Below are positions 6,862 through 14,176 of a stretch of DNA of 34,554 bases, piece by piece; the first letter of the stretch is position 1, and each line of letters opens with the position of its first letter. Position numbers and translations under genes: made by a program. This DNA comes from Allobutyricicoccus pentlandensis (GTDB taxonomy: Bacteria; Bacillota; Clostridia; Oscillospirales; QAMX01): assembly GCA_904398645.1 (NCBI GenBank), contig CAJFPH010000054.1, positions 1 through 34,554 of the forward strand. The letters are read 5' to 3'. Below the pieces are notes generated by a model. That model saw nothing but the letters and a program-made list of their open reading frames with translations. It had not been told where the DNA came from and made no database searches.

Positions 6862-7956
6862 TCAGGTTTTAATTTTTGCTGCAAAGGCCGAAATGTCCGT
6901 ATAACGTGAAATATAGACACGGTTGATGCGGTACGGATCGTCAGAGGTATTGTAAATACCGCCATTCATTTTCAATCCATACGCATAGTAATCGCCGATA
7001 ACCTCCAGCGTGGTGTCTGAATATTTCCCGGTCGGATAGCAAAGGACAAACGGCTGCTTCCCTGTAATACGCATGAGCTTCAACTGAGAATCCAGCATTT
7101 CACGGCGTGTGTCTTCCTCATTTAATGTGTCCAAGTCCGGATGCGTATCCGTGTGGCTCTGAATGGAAACCAGGCCGGACTCCGACATCTCAGTTATCAT
7201 CTCCGGCGTCAGATAAAGATCATTGCCAATGGCATCCGTAATGACAAAAACCGTTGCTTTCGCCTCATATTTCTGTAAAAGCGGGAAAAGCTCAGTATAG
7301 TTATCCCGATAGCCATCGTCAAATGTGAGCAGAATCGGCTTCTCAATTTCGTCAAGTCTCGGGAGATCTTCAAACGTAATCGTCGTATAACCGTTTTCCT
7401 GCAAATAGGCCAGTTGTTTTTCCATTTCGGCCGGGCTGACAAACAATTCTGCCGATCCCCACAGATCATCGCTCACCGCATGATACATGAGGATCGGAAC
7501 GTTTACGTCCGCCGGTATGCGATCCTCACACGCGCCGCGTGTGATATAAATTGTCTTTGTTTCCGCATCCGTATAATATCCCATGCGCAATGATGACATC
7601 ACGTCCTCCACCGGCACAAAAACGGTACCGTCCCGGCAAAAGACCGCTGATTGCAAGGTCAGCTCCTGGCCATTTTCATGCGCATACGCAGAGCCGACGG
7701 ACAGACGCAGGCAATGCTCCCCAAACCGTAAAGTAATCCTCTTGCTCGACGGCTCAAATGAGCACTGTGCACCAATCGCATCAACCAGGTCGGACAGCGC
7801 CGCAGTCGCAACGCCGTTTACCGGCTCGATTCCATGTGGAAAAGTAACTTCCCGGCCTTCGTAAAGAATTCGTATTTCCTCAGCAGTTGCCGCAGCAGGC
7901 ACCATTATCAGCGAAAAAACCATCACTACCATGACGGCGCTAATGATTCTTCTCAT
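6862..7956 (-). CDS. secreted polysaccharide deacetylase with N-terminal stalk domain
   Basis: Extracellular carbohydrate-esterase family 4 (NodB) enzyme, probably acting on peptidoglycan or another N-acetylated glycan. I chose the ATG at 7956 (364 residues): MRRIISAVMVVMVFSLIMVP then AAATA is a clear signal peptide, and GGGAG lies upstream. The frame could extend to 8091, but that stretch spans the promoter. Residues about 27-140 resemble the copper-amine-oxidase N-terminal/stalk domain common in clostridial secreted proteins. The NodB domain follows, with PILMYHAVS, the metal/catalytic motif TFDDGYRDN and the His-x3-His motif SHTDTHPDL. The same stalk fold occurs in the SleB-like protein at 29746. 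The exact substrate is unknown. Confidence 0.9.
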   Translation of the reverse strand: MRRIISAVMVVMVFSLIMVPAAATAEEIRILYEGREVTFPHGIEPVNGVATAALSDLVDAIGAQCSFEPSSKRITLRFGEHCLRLSVGSAYAHENGQELTLQSAVFCRDGTVFVPVEDVMSSLRMGYYTDAETKTIYITRGACEDRIPADVNVPILMYHAVSDDLWGSAELFVSPAEMEKQLAYLQENGYTTITFEDLPRLDEIEKPILLTFDDGYRDNYTELFPLLQKYEAKATVFVITDAIGNDLYLTPEMITEMSESGLVSIQSHTDTHPDLDTLNEEDTRREMLDSQLKLMRITGKQPFVLCYPTGKYSDTTLEVIGDYYAYGLKMNGGIYNTSDDPYRINRVYISRYTDISAFAAKIKT

Positions 7957-7978
7957 ATTCAGCTCCCAATGTATTAAT

Positions 7979-8002
7979 AAACGCGGAAGATCATCCGCGT
8001 TT
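7979..8002 (-). repeat. hairpin at the 5' end of the deacetylase transcript
   Basis: AAACGCGGA and TCCGCGTTT are perfect complements around a six-base loop, between the promoter and the ribosome binding site. It could stabilise the 5' end of the message. It is not followed by a convincing T-run. Confidence 0.5.
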
Positions 8003-8004
8003 CT

Positions 8005-8033
8005 ATTATATGCGGTTTTTCCCCTTTTTACAA
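8005..8033 (-). promoter_or_regulatory. deacetylase promoter
   Basis: Minus-strand TTGTAA (8033-8028), 17-base spacer and TATAAT (8010-8005), about 50 bases before the start codon. The rest of the 345-base gap 7957-8301 holds the divergent carboxypeptidase promoter; I see no gene in it. Confidence 0.7.
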
Positions 8034-8214
8034 GCGCAAGGAACATTTTTATCTTCCATCCTGTCAAATACGTGATACCCGTTTTTGCCATTTCAAGAAA
8101 AAATTCTGATTTATGATTACGTATCGCTTAAATAGTAATTATATACGCAGTTTCATAGCTGGGATACTTTGGACACGTTAAATTCTTAAGTTTTTCTGTA
8201 CATACGTGCGATCC

Positions 8215-8243
8215 TTGATTTTTTAAGAGTAACACCATATAAT
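8215..8243 (+). promoter_or_regulatory. promoter of the D,D-carboxypeptidase gene
   Basis: TTGATT (8215-8220), 17-base spacer and TATAAT (8238-8243). The leader to the ATG at 8302 is about 50 bases and ends with AAAGGAGC. Confidence 0.7.
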
Positions 8244-8301
8244 AGTATTATTGTTCTGTATTGCAGTTTAAATTCTAGTTTGATAGACGCAAAGGAGCTT
8301 T

Positions 8302-9414
8302 ATGGCAAATAACAATAAACGCAAAAATCGATATCTTGTCCTGCAGCGCATTGTTACAGCGCTTCTGACTGTGTCGCTGACGCTACTGGTTGCGCTCGGC
8401 ATCTACGCGTTTTCCACCTGGTTTACGGATTATACGGAACAAAAACGGCTTGAGCAGGAAGCAGCCGCTTCCATTGTCTATGCCACGGATCATTCCGGTA
8501 TTGGCCGCGACCAGGCGCAGCAGCTTATTCGCGAAGGCGTAGACGAAGAAGAAACATCCGCTCCGCCCATTGTGGCTGTCGACGAGGCATACGTTGAGAC
8601 TTACGGCAATATGCTGCCCACGCTCAATGAAAACACAGAGATCCACAGTACCTGCGCCATCCTTCTTGACCGTGCGTCCGGGCAAATTCTTTTTTCTCGG
8701 GATGCCGACCGCAGCACGTATCCCGCCTCTCTGACAAAGCTGATGACGGCGGTTCTTGGTTTGGAGCTTCATCAAAACATGGACTCCATAGTCACCATAA
8801 CAGAGGAAATGTTGGAAGGCTTGACAGAAGCCAACGCTTCTGTTGCCGGTTTTACACTCGGTGAAGAGGTTCCTTATATCGACGTTCTGCATGGCCTTCT
8901 TCTTCCTTCCGGCGCCGATGCCGCAAACGCCGTCGCATTGACCTGCGCCGGGTCTATTGAAGAGTTTGTAACACTGATGAATGAAAAAGCGCAGGAACTT
9001 GGCATGGAAAATACGACCTTTACCAACGTCCATGGCCTGCATGACGTTAAAATGCGCACAACAGCCTCAGATATGGCAAAGCTTTTCGACTATGCGCTGA
9101 ATTTTGATACATTCCGCAGCATCATTGGAAAATCATTTTATACAACCTCCTCTACCAACATGCATCCGGACGGCATTACTTTCTATAGCACAATGTTCTC
9201 CATGTTAGAGGAAACGGAACTTCCCAACCATGCTGTTATCTTGGGTGGGAAAACCGGTACCACCACGCCTGCCGGACAGTGTCTGGCAAGCTACTGCGAA
9301 ATTGACGGACGGGAGTTTATCCTGGTTACGCTCGGCGCGTTCGGCTACACTTCGGAGGAACATTTCAACGCTGAAGACGCCGTGACGCTTTACAGTCTAA
9401 TCAAACTGCAATAA
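8302..9414 (+). CDS. D-alanyl-D-alanine carboxypeptidase (peptidase S11, DacF-like)
   Basis: Penicillin-binding protein that trims the terminal D-Ala of peptidoglycan pentapeptides. The 370-residue protein has a positively charged N-terminus and one hydrophobic segment (about 16-38), then an exported domain. Catalytic motifs are in order: SLTK at 143-146 (nucleophile Ser143), SGA at 203-205 where S-x-N is usual, and KTG at 317-319. There is no long PBP5-type C-terminal beta domain or amphipathic tail, so anchoring is probably N-terminal. The ATG has AAAGGAGC upstream. A small DUF3006-like gene follows after 10 bases and probably shares the message. Whether Ala205 reduces activity or is normal for this subfamily cannot be told here. 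Confidence 0.9.
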   Translation: MANNNKRKNRYLVLQRIVTALLTVSLTLLVALGIYAFSTWFTDYTEQKRLEQEAAASIVYATDHSGIGRDQAQQLIREGVDEEETSAPPIVAVDEAYVETYGNMLPTLNENTEIHSTCAILLDRASGQILFSRDADRSTYPASLTKLMTAVLGLELHQNMDSIVTITEEMLEGLTEANASVAGFTLGEEVPYIDVLHGLLLPSGADAANAVALTCAGSIEEFVTLMNEKAQELGMENTTFTNVHGLHDVKMRTTASDMAKLFDYALNFDTFRSIIGKSFYTTSSTNMHPDGITFYSTMFSMLEETELPNHAVILGGKTGTTTPAGQCLASYCEIDGREFILVTLGAFGYTSEEHFNAEDAVTLYSLIKLQ

Positions 9415-9424
9415 GGGGTGCTTT

Positions 9425-9583
9425 ATGGAAATTCGCTATACGGTAATCGAAATTGATGGCGATTATGCTGTGCTACGCACGGCGGACGGAGTAGAAAACC
9501 GCGTGGCAATGGCGCTTTTGCCGGAAGAAATTGATATAGGAACGCAGCTGCTCTTTGAAAATTTCGAGTATACGGTCCTGTGA
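9425..9583 (+). CDS. small DUF3006-like protein
   Basis: A 52-residue acidic protein starting MEIRYTVIEIDGDYAVL and continuing with a TADGVENRV strand and ALLPEE. This layout (a short beta strand, DGDYAVL, then a conserved LLPE with a following glycine) resembles DUF3006, a family of short proteins of unknown function. The ATG at 9425 is preceded by AAGGGGTG. It lies 10 bases behind the carboxypeptidase gene and directly before a strong terminator, so it is the last gene of that unit. No enzymatic motif is visible. The DUF3006 link is from memory of the family pattern. Confidence 0.75.
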   Translation: MEIRYTVIEIDGDYAVLRTADGVENRVAMALLPEEIDIGTQLLFENFEYTVL

Positions 9584-9592
9584 TATAAAAAA

Positions 9593-9624
9593 GGCCGTCC
9601 GGGACGTTTTTGTCCCGGACGGTT
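9593..9624. terminator. bidirectional terminator between DUF3006-like gene and membrane protein gene
   Basis: CCGTCCGGGAC (9595-9605) pairs perfectly with GTCCCGGACGG (9612-9622) around GTTTTT. On the plus strand the tail is TTTCTCATTTTG; on the minus strand it is a run of six Ts after GGCC. It ends both converging units. Confidence 0.9.
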
Positions 9625-9626
9625 TC

Positions 9627-9902
9627 TCATTTTGTGTTACTATTGCGGAAAACAGGCACCTTTCCGCTGTGTTCTTTTTCGTATTGTTTCTTCTTTTTGC
9701 ACGCCTGCACGATATAGTATGTCCAAACAGCGGCATAGGCAAGGAGCGAAAATGCAAAGATGAACAGCATAAGCGCGTTCCAGACGCCGGTTTGGAGGCG
9801 CAATTCATAGATGTGAGCGAAAAACACCCCCTCTATGACAGTCATCGCAATGAGCTGGAACCACCAGAAGTCATGTAGAAAATTTCTTAGCCTTACCTTC
9901 AT
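9627..9902 (-). CDS. small two-helix membrane protein, function unknown
   Basis: From the ATG at 9902 the product has 91 residues: a basic start (MKVRLRNFLHD), two hydrophobic helices at about 15-33 and 45-70, and a hydrophilic lysine-rich tail beginning CKKKKQYEKEH. A second in-frame ATG lies at 9923, because the start region is a tandem 21-base duplication. I prefer 9902, since the first repeat copy then supplies an AAGGTAAGG ribosome binding site. It lies eight bases (from 9923) or 28 bases (from 9902) behind the secreted-protein gene and shares its transcript. Position and topology would suit an immunity or export helper for the upstream product, but I recognise no family. Confidence 0.7.
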   Translation of the reverse strand: MKVRLRNFLHDFWWFQLIAMTVIEGVFFAHIYELRLQTGVWNALMLFIFAFSLLAYAAVWTYYIVQACKKKKQYEKEHSGKVPVFRNSNTK

Positions 9903-9931
9903 GATTTTTTGCCTTACCTTCATGATTTTTT
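9890..9931. repeat. perfect 21-bp tandem duplication over the membrane protein start
   Basis: GCCTTACCTTCATGATTTTTT occurs twice in direct succession (9890-9910 and 9911-9931). Each copy contains an in-frame start codon on the minus strand, so the longer product begins MKVRQKIMKVRLRN. Confidence 0.9.
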
Positions 9932-10848
9932 TAATAAATCGAAGCCAAATAATTATCTACACCCGCTTGAATCATTCCCATATTATCAAGCGGTGTACCA
10001 TAATTAAAACTTTTTTGATTCCATGTAGTTACGCCTGTTGTAGTATTATTGACTTTCCAATAAGTAATATTTCTTGTTGCTGTAAGCCAAACAGAATCAG
10101 GCACACGAACTTTATAATTATAATTGAACGTATATGTTTCAAGTTTTACAGCGGTATTATATGAAATTATTCCATCTGCTGTAAACGCTAAAACACCTAA
10201 AATTGCCATGACAATTCCGGAGCCTGTCGCAACACCAAGTGCTAAAGAGACTGCTGCAATGATAGCCGACATTGTAGTTCCCATACCCCACTGCCAAGTT
10301 GATGTCACTCCTTCATATATAGAAGTATAGGAACGATACAAATAGCCATAAACATTACTTGCATAGGAGTAAAATCCCCCTGCATTTCCAAGATAATATG
10401 TTCCATCATTATATTGAGACAACAATAAGCCTTCGTTTGTAACTGGTTCTGTTAGCAACGCCCTCGTTGTGGATGTTATAACTTTCCCTTCAAAAGAACT
10501 AATATCAAACGCTTCGCTTACAGGTTGCTTATAAATAATTGTATTTTGCATACCCAGAACTTGTTCAGATTTTCTTGCTCCGGGGCTTTCTAATGTAAAT
10601 ATCTCTGTCTGTATCTGATTCGTAATAGCATTGGCAGTTGAACGCTGTATAAGCATACCGTCTTTATATACATTTACGGTCACAAAATTTGTAGTCTTCT
10701 CTTCAAGTATTACGAATTCATTTTTATTTATATCGTTTACTACATAACAAGTTTTTTCAATTGCCGTTGTGGCTGCCAGAGCGGGAGATAAAATAGAGCA
10801 GAAAATTGTCATAACCATTAGTAGTGAAATCATCATTTTCTTTTTCAT
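9931..10848 (-). CDS. secreted protein of unknown function with central hydrophobic hairpin
   Basis: The ATG at 10848 (305 residues) follows AAAGGA and starts a clear signal peptide: MKKK, hydrophobic core, cleavage expected after SPALA (about residue 26). The mature part is beta-rich (27-135) and tyrosine-rich (145-180). A strongly hydrophobic glycine/alanine segment follows at about 188-226, containing SAIIAAVSLALG and GIVMAILGVLAF, then an Asn/Thr/Tyr/Trp-rich tail ending DNYLASIY. There are no catalytic motifs, anchor or sortase signal. The gene is far more AT-rich than its neighbours: 19 of 60 bases are G or C in 10141-10200, against 39 of 60 in 11281-11340. That suggests transfer. It might be a large secreted bacteriocin; a geobacillin-26-like relationship crossed my mind but I cannot support it. 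Confidence 0.8.
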   Translation of the reverse strand: MKKKMMISLLMVMTIFCSILSPALAATTAIEKTCYVVNDINKNEFVILEEKTTNFVTVNVYKDGMLIQRSTANAITNQIQTEIFTLESPGARKSEQVLGMQNTIIYKQPVSEAFDISSFEGKVITSTTRALLTEPVTNEGLLLSQYNDGTYYLGNAGGFYSYASNVYGYLYRSYTSIYEGVTSTWQWGMGTTMSAIIAAVSLALGVATGSGIVMAILGVLAFTADGIISYNTAVKLETYTFNYNYKVRVPDSVWLTATRNITYWKVNNTTTGVTTWNQKSFNYGTPLDNMGMIQAGVDNYLASIY

Positions 10849-10935
10849 ATTAATCAATCCTTTCAAGCGTAAAGTTATTAGTGTCATTTTCCATGAAATA
10901 GAACACTGGAATCACATCCTTTCCTTTTTTGTTTT

Positions 10936-10964
10936 ATTATAACATGTATGCATTTATTTGTCGA
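10936..10964 (-). promoter_or_regulatory. promoter of the secreted-protein gene
   Basis: Minus-strand TCGACA (10964-10959), 17-base spacer and a perfect TATAAT (10941-10936) preceded by TGT, giving an extended -10. The -35 sits in the perfect palindrome TTGTCGACAA (10958-10967). Confidence 0.75.
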
Positions 10965-10990
10965 CAACTTGTTGCATTTTATATCATAAA

Positions 10991-11006
10991 TTGTCACAAA
11001 TGACAA
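10991..11006. promoter_or_regulatory. inverted repeat upstream of the aldo/keto reductase, possible operator
   Basis: TTGTCA-CAAA-TGACAA is a perfect inverted repeat whose right arm runs into the AAGGAGGG ribosome binding site. The TTGTC/GACAA half-sites recur in the palindrome at 10958-10967 in the same intergenic region. No regulator gene is adjacent. I do not assign a factor. Confidence 0.5.
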
Positions 11007-11019
11007 GGAGGGAATCATC

Positions 11020-11988
11020 ATGCAGTATCACAACTTACCCGGCACAAGCCTGAAAGTCTCGGCGCTCAGTCTCGGCACCATGATGTTCGGCGGGCAGACC
11101 AATGAAGCCGACAGCCTCGCCATTATGGACTGTGCGGCAGACGGCAGTATCAACTTCTGGGACACCGCCAACGCCTATAACGGGGGTGAGAGCGAGCGCA
11201 TCGTCGGCAAGGGCCTGAAAGGCCGCCGCGACAGTATCATCCTTGCCACCAAGGTATTTAATCAAATGGGGAGCGGAATCAACGACCACGGCCTTTCCCG
11301 CCGCCATATTCTGTCGGCGGTGGACGCCAGCCTGAAGCGATTGGATACGGAGTATATTGATATCTATTACCTGCACGCTCCGGACTATGAAACCTCGATT
11401 GAAGAAACGCTGGATACGATGGCTGGTCTGGTCCGGGCTGGGAAGGTCCGTTATATTGGCGTCAGCAACTACGCGGCGTGGCAGATTGCGGACATTCTTG
11501 CCGTTTGCGACAAGCGTGGGTACCCCGCGCCCGTCATCACGCAAAACGTTTATAATGCGATCACGCGCGGAATTGAATCCGAGCTGGTACCGTTCATTCT
11601 TCATCATGGTCTTGGTATGGCGGTTTATAATCCCATCGCAGCCGGCCTGCTCGCTGGAAAACATAAACCCGGCACACCTGCTGGCAACACGCGTTTTGCC
11701 AATAATAAGGGATATTATGACCGCTACTGGTCAGATGAAAATTTCGCCGCCGTGGAGAAGTTAACCGCTCTCGCACAGGCGCACGGCATGAGTATTTTAC
11801 AGCTTGCCATGAAATGGTGCGCGCAACGCCCCGGCGTTACAAGCGTCATCACCGGGGTGAGCAAGCTTTCGCAACTCCAGCAAAATCTGACGACGCTGGA
11901 TGGCGCTCCACTTTGTACGGAAGTTTTCTCGGCGTGCGATGCAGTCTGGCATTCTCTTTCCGGCACACGATTTGCCTATAACAGATAA
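11020..11988 (+). CDS. aldo/keto reductase
   Basis: NADPH-dependent oxidoreductase of the aldo/keto reductase superfamily, probably cytosolic. The 322 residues show the full catalytic tetrad: Asp48 and Tyr53 in WDTANAYNGGESE, Lys78 in LATKVF and His119 in YYLHAPD. The C-terminal cofactor-binding segment reads VTSVITGVSKLSQLQQN. The opening MQYHNLPGTSLKVSALSLGT is typical of the YajO/YhdN-like branch. The ATG has an excellent AAGGAGGG site. It stands alone between a divergent promoter region and a strong terminator. The substrate cannot be deduced. Confidence 0.93.
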   Translation: MQYHNLPGTSLKVSALSLGTMMFGGQTNEADSLAIMDCAADGSINFWDTANAYNGGESERIVGKGLKGRRDSIILATKVFNQMGSGINDHGLSRRHILSAVDASLKRLDTEYIDIYYLHAPDYETSIEETLDTMAGLVRAGKVRYIGVSNYAAWQIADILAVCDKRGYPAPVITQNVYNAITRGIESELVPFILHHGLGMAVYNPIAAGLLAGKHKPGTPAGNTRFANNKGYYDRYWSDENFAAVEKLTALAQAHGMSILQLAMKWCAQRPGVTSVITGVSKLSQLQQNLTTLDGAPLCTEVFSACDAVWHSLSGTRFAYNR

Positions 11989-11994
11989 TCTAAT

Positions 11995-12044
11995 AAAAAA
12001 GCGCCCAAATCCGGGTTGAAATAACCCGGATTTGGGCGCTTTTT
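11995..12044. terminator. strong bidirectional terminator
   Basis: A perfect 17-base stem (GCGCCCAAATCCGGGTT at 12001-12017 with 12023-12039) around GAAAT, flanked by six As on the left and Ts on the right. It ends the aldo/keto reductase gene and the converging DERA-like operon. Confidence 0.95.
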
Positions 12045-12055
12045 AGGTAGTTCTT

Positions 12056-12790
12056 TTATGCGTTTTTATTTTCGACCGTCAAACCCTGGTAACAACTTTC
12101 AATTTCCTCAATAATGGCATCCGCACGGCGTGATCCCAGCCTGGTAGCCCCCGCCGCAATCGCCATAATGGCAAGCGGCGCGGCATTATAGCTCCCAAAG
12201 CCCGAAAATTTGACGCCAACCTGCTCTCCAACGTTTTCCCGCATAATGCGGATCGCACGTATATTAGGCGAACCGTTGCGTCCGGAGGACGTTTTGACAA
12301 AATCTATACCCGCCTCTGCCGCCAGACGGCAGCCAACCGCCAGTTCCTCATCTGTCAGCAGCGCGGACTCCATGATAGCCTTCACCACATAGCCATAGGC
12401 ATGACCGGCTTTGACCACCTCAGAGATATCGTGAGAATAAGTCTGATAATCTCCTCCGCGTAGCGCACCCACATTTGTCACAAAGTCTATGCAGGCGGGC
12501 CTGCCGCGCATGACCCGGCAGGCAGCTTCTACCTCACGTACCTTCTCGCAGGTGGGCAGTGTCCCAAACGGGAATGCAGCCACAATCCCGGTCTCGATCC
12601 CCGTTCCTTCCAGAAGGTCCGCGGTGCGTTCTGCCCATATCAGATTGGGATGCATGCCTCGAAACCGGTACCGAATGGTTGTTTCAGCACAAGCCCGCAA
12701 TTCCACCTCAGTCGTACCAGGATCCAGAACCGCAAAATCCATCAGCGCAGCCAGACCGGCTCTATCGTATGTAATACCGTTAATCACCAT
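12056..12790 (-). CDS. deoxyribose-phosphate aldolase-like (DeoC/DERA family) protein
   Basis: Class I aldolase of the DERA fold. The 244-residue protein starts at the ATG at 12790 behind GAGGTGG; a longer frame to 12856 lies inside the upstream gene. The family catalytic residues are visible: Schiff-base Lys in DFVKTSSG, second Lys in GVKFSGFG, and Asp in CIDFVTNVGAL. The phosphate-binding positions differ from canonical DeoC: SGFGSYN stands where AGGVRT is usual, and LGSRRADAI where IGTSSG is usual. The opening LDPGTTEVE replaces the usual LKP-type motif. A modified substrate is therefore plausible. It is the last gene of an operon with a serine hydrolase, dUTPase and FAD oxidoreductase, and lacks the usual deoA/deoB neighbours. 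Confidence 0.82.
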   Translation of the reverse strand: MVINGITYDRAGLAALMDFAVLDPGTTEVELRACAETTIRYRFRGMHPNLIWAERTADLLEGTGIETGIVAAFPFGTLPTCEKVREVEAACRVMRGRPACIDFVTNVGALRGGDYQTYSHDISEVVKAGHAYGYVVKAIMESALLTDEELAVGCRLAAEAGIDFVKTSSGRNGSPNIRAIRIMRENVGEQVGVKFSGFGSYNAAPLAIMAIAAGATRLGSRRADAIIEEIESCYQGLTVENKNA

Positions 12791-12803
12791 ATCATCCACC
12801 TCG

Positions 12804-14156
12804 TCAAAGGGATACGCCCAAGTTCTTTTGCAACGTCTCCCGCAAAAGTGGAACATTCAGTTCGCGAGGCCGTACACCGTTTGCAGCGCATAACGCTGCG
12901 GCAGCGCCCGCCGCACAGCCAAGCGCCATCATATTCCCCATACTTTTTCCTGCAGAGTGTCCCAGGAAAGTGGCGGAGGCGCATCGGCCCGCTAACAGCA
13001 GATGATCCACGTCCTTTGGCACCAACGAGCGATAGGGATAGGCAAATCCGGAATCCATTGTGCCAATAAACAGTTGATTGGCATCAATTGCACCATACTT
13101 TCTGGCAATCGTATCCGGAAACTCCTGTGAGTCCTGTGAATCTGCAAAGGTAAGGATATATTCGCCTTCGATGCGCCGGGTATCGCGCACGCCCAACACA
13201 GAACCCACGCGCTCCAACGTACAAGTTTCTGCGCCCGGCACCATATTTTCCCGCAGGATGGATACAAAATCCATCGCAACACGCAGGCCCGCCCGACGGG
13301 CAGCAGTCAGATCTGCAGCATCCAAACCGTTCAATGTGAGTTTTTGATGGATCCACGCGCCATTATTAACACCCATTACTCCGGGCGCGATTCCACGATT
13401 AAACCCGTACCACGCGGCAACATAGAGGCCTTTCTGATCGGCCCGGTTCAGGATTTCTTTGAATAGGGTTCCGTTTTTCTCAAACCACTGGAAGAATCGT
13501 TGGCAATCCATCCCGGCAAGTGAAAATCCAAGCGTAATAGGCATATGAATGGGCGCATCTGTTTCAGGATCATCAATCGCCTGCGGCACAATTTCCATGC
13601 GCACGCCGTCGTCCGCCGGCTCACTATCCCGGCCCTCCATATAGGTACAGCCTGCCGCAGCTGCAACATCGCCGTCCCCGGTCGCGTCCACAAAAACTTT
13701 GGCTCGGTATCTCACCAGTCCCCGCTTCTCACGGGTAATGACCGCACAGAGTCTGCCTTCTTCTACTTCTGCATCAATCACCGGACTGAAGAGTTTTAAA
13801 ACGACTCCCGCCTCATCCAGCATATTATAAATGGCCAGCTCTGCGTATTCCGGATGCATACAAATGCCGTCGCCGTTGATACGGTCTTCCGGGCCGGAAT
13901 AACAAGCTGCCGGACCCAACGCCGTCACATGCCGGATAAACGCTTCATGGATATCCGATCGAGGCATTTTCCCGGTACGCAACCGGTTTACCGGCATAAA
14001 AGGTACCGCGCAGATCGTACCGCCGGGCTGTCCGGCGCTTTCCAGAACCAGCACCCTCGCGCCCAGGCGTGCCGCCGCCACTGCGGCGCCCAGTCCCGCA
14101 GGTCCGGAGCCGCATACGATGCAATCATAGACATCGTTTTCGTCCCACTTCTTCAT
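12804..14156 (-). CDS. FAD-dependent oxidoreductase (FAD_oxidored family)
   Basis: A 450-residue flavoprotein. The N-terminal dinucleotide-binding motif is CGSGPAGLGAAVAAARLG, closed by an acidic VLES. The second FAD contact region is VFVDATGDGDVAAAAG, and the C-terminal flavin segment is HLLLAGRCASATFLGHSAG followed by a small-residue helix. This is the pattern of the FAD_oxidored family, whose members have diverse or unknown substrates. No signal peptide or iron-sulfur cysteine motif is visible, so it is probably cytoplasmic. The ATG at 14156 has GGTGGG upstream. It sits 13 bases before the DERA-like gene and 20 bases after the dUTPase gene. Function within the operon is unknown. Confidence 0.85.
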   Translation of the reverse strand: MKKWDENDVYDCIVCGSGPAGLGAAVAAARLGARVLVLESAGQPGGTICAVPFMPVNRLRTGKMPRSDIHEAFIRHVTALGPAACYSGPEDRINGDGICMHPEYAELAIYNMLDEAGVVLKLFSPVIDAEVEEGRLCAVITREKRGLVRYRAKVFVDATGDGDVAAAAGCTYMEGRDSEPADDGVRMEIVPQAIDDPETDAPIHMPITLGFSLAGMDCQRFFQWFEKNGTLFKEILNRADQKGLYVAAWYGFNRGIAPGVMGVNNGAWIHQKLTLNGLDAADLTAARRAGLRVAMDFVSILRENMVPGAETCTLERVGSVLGVRDTRRIEGEYILTFADSQDSQEFPDTIARKYGAIDANQLFIGTMDSGFAYPYRSLVPKDVDHLLLAGRCASATFLGHSAGKSMGNMMALGCAAGAAAALCAANGVRPRELNVPLLRETLQKNLGVSL

Positions 14157-14176
14157 GATTTCCCACCTGTCCTTTT

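Noticed and set aside
8383..9042. Minus-strand open frame of 219 codons
   Set aside because: It is antisense to the D,D-carboxypeptidase gene, which has its three catalytic motifs, promoter and ribosome binding site.
9931..10848. Firm assignment of the secreted protein to the geobacillin-26 family
   Set aside because: Only the general layout (signal peptide, large size, hydrophobic segment) fits. I cannot point to conserved residues, so it is left unnamed.
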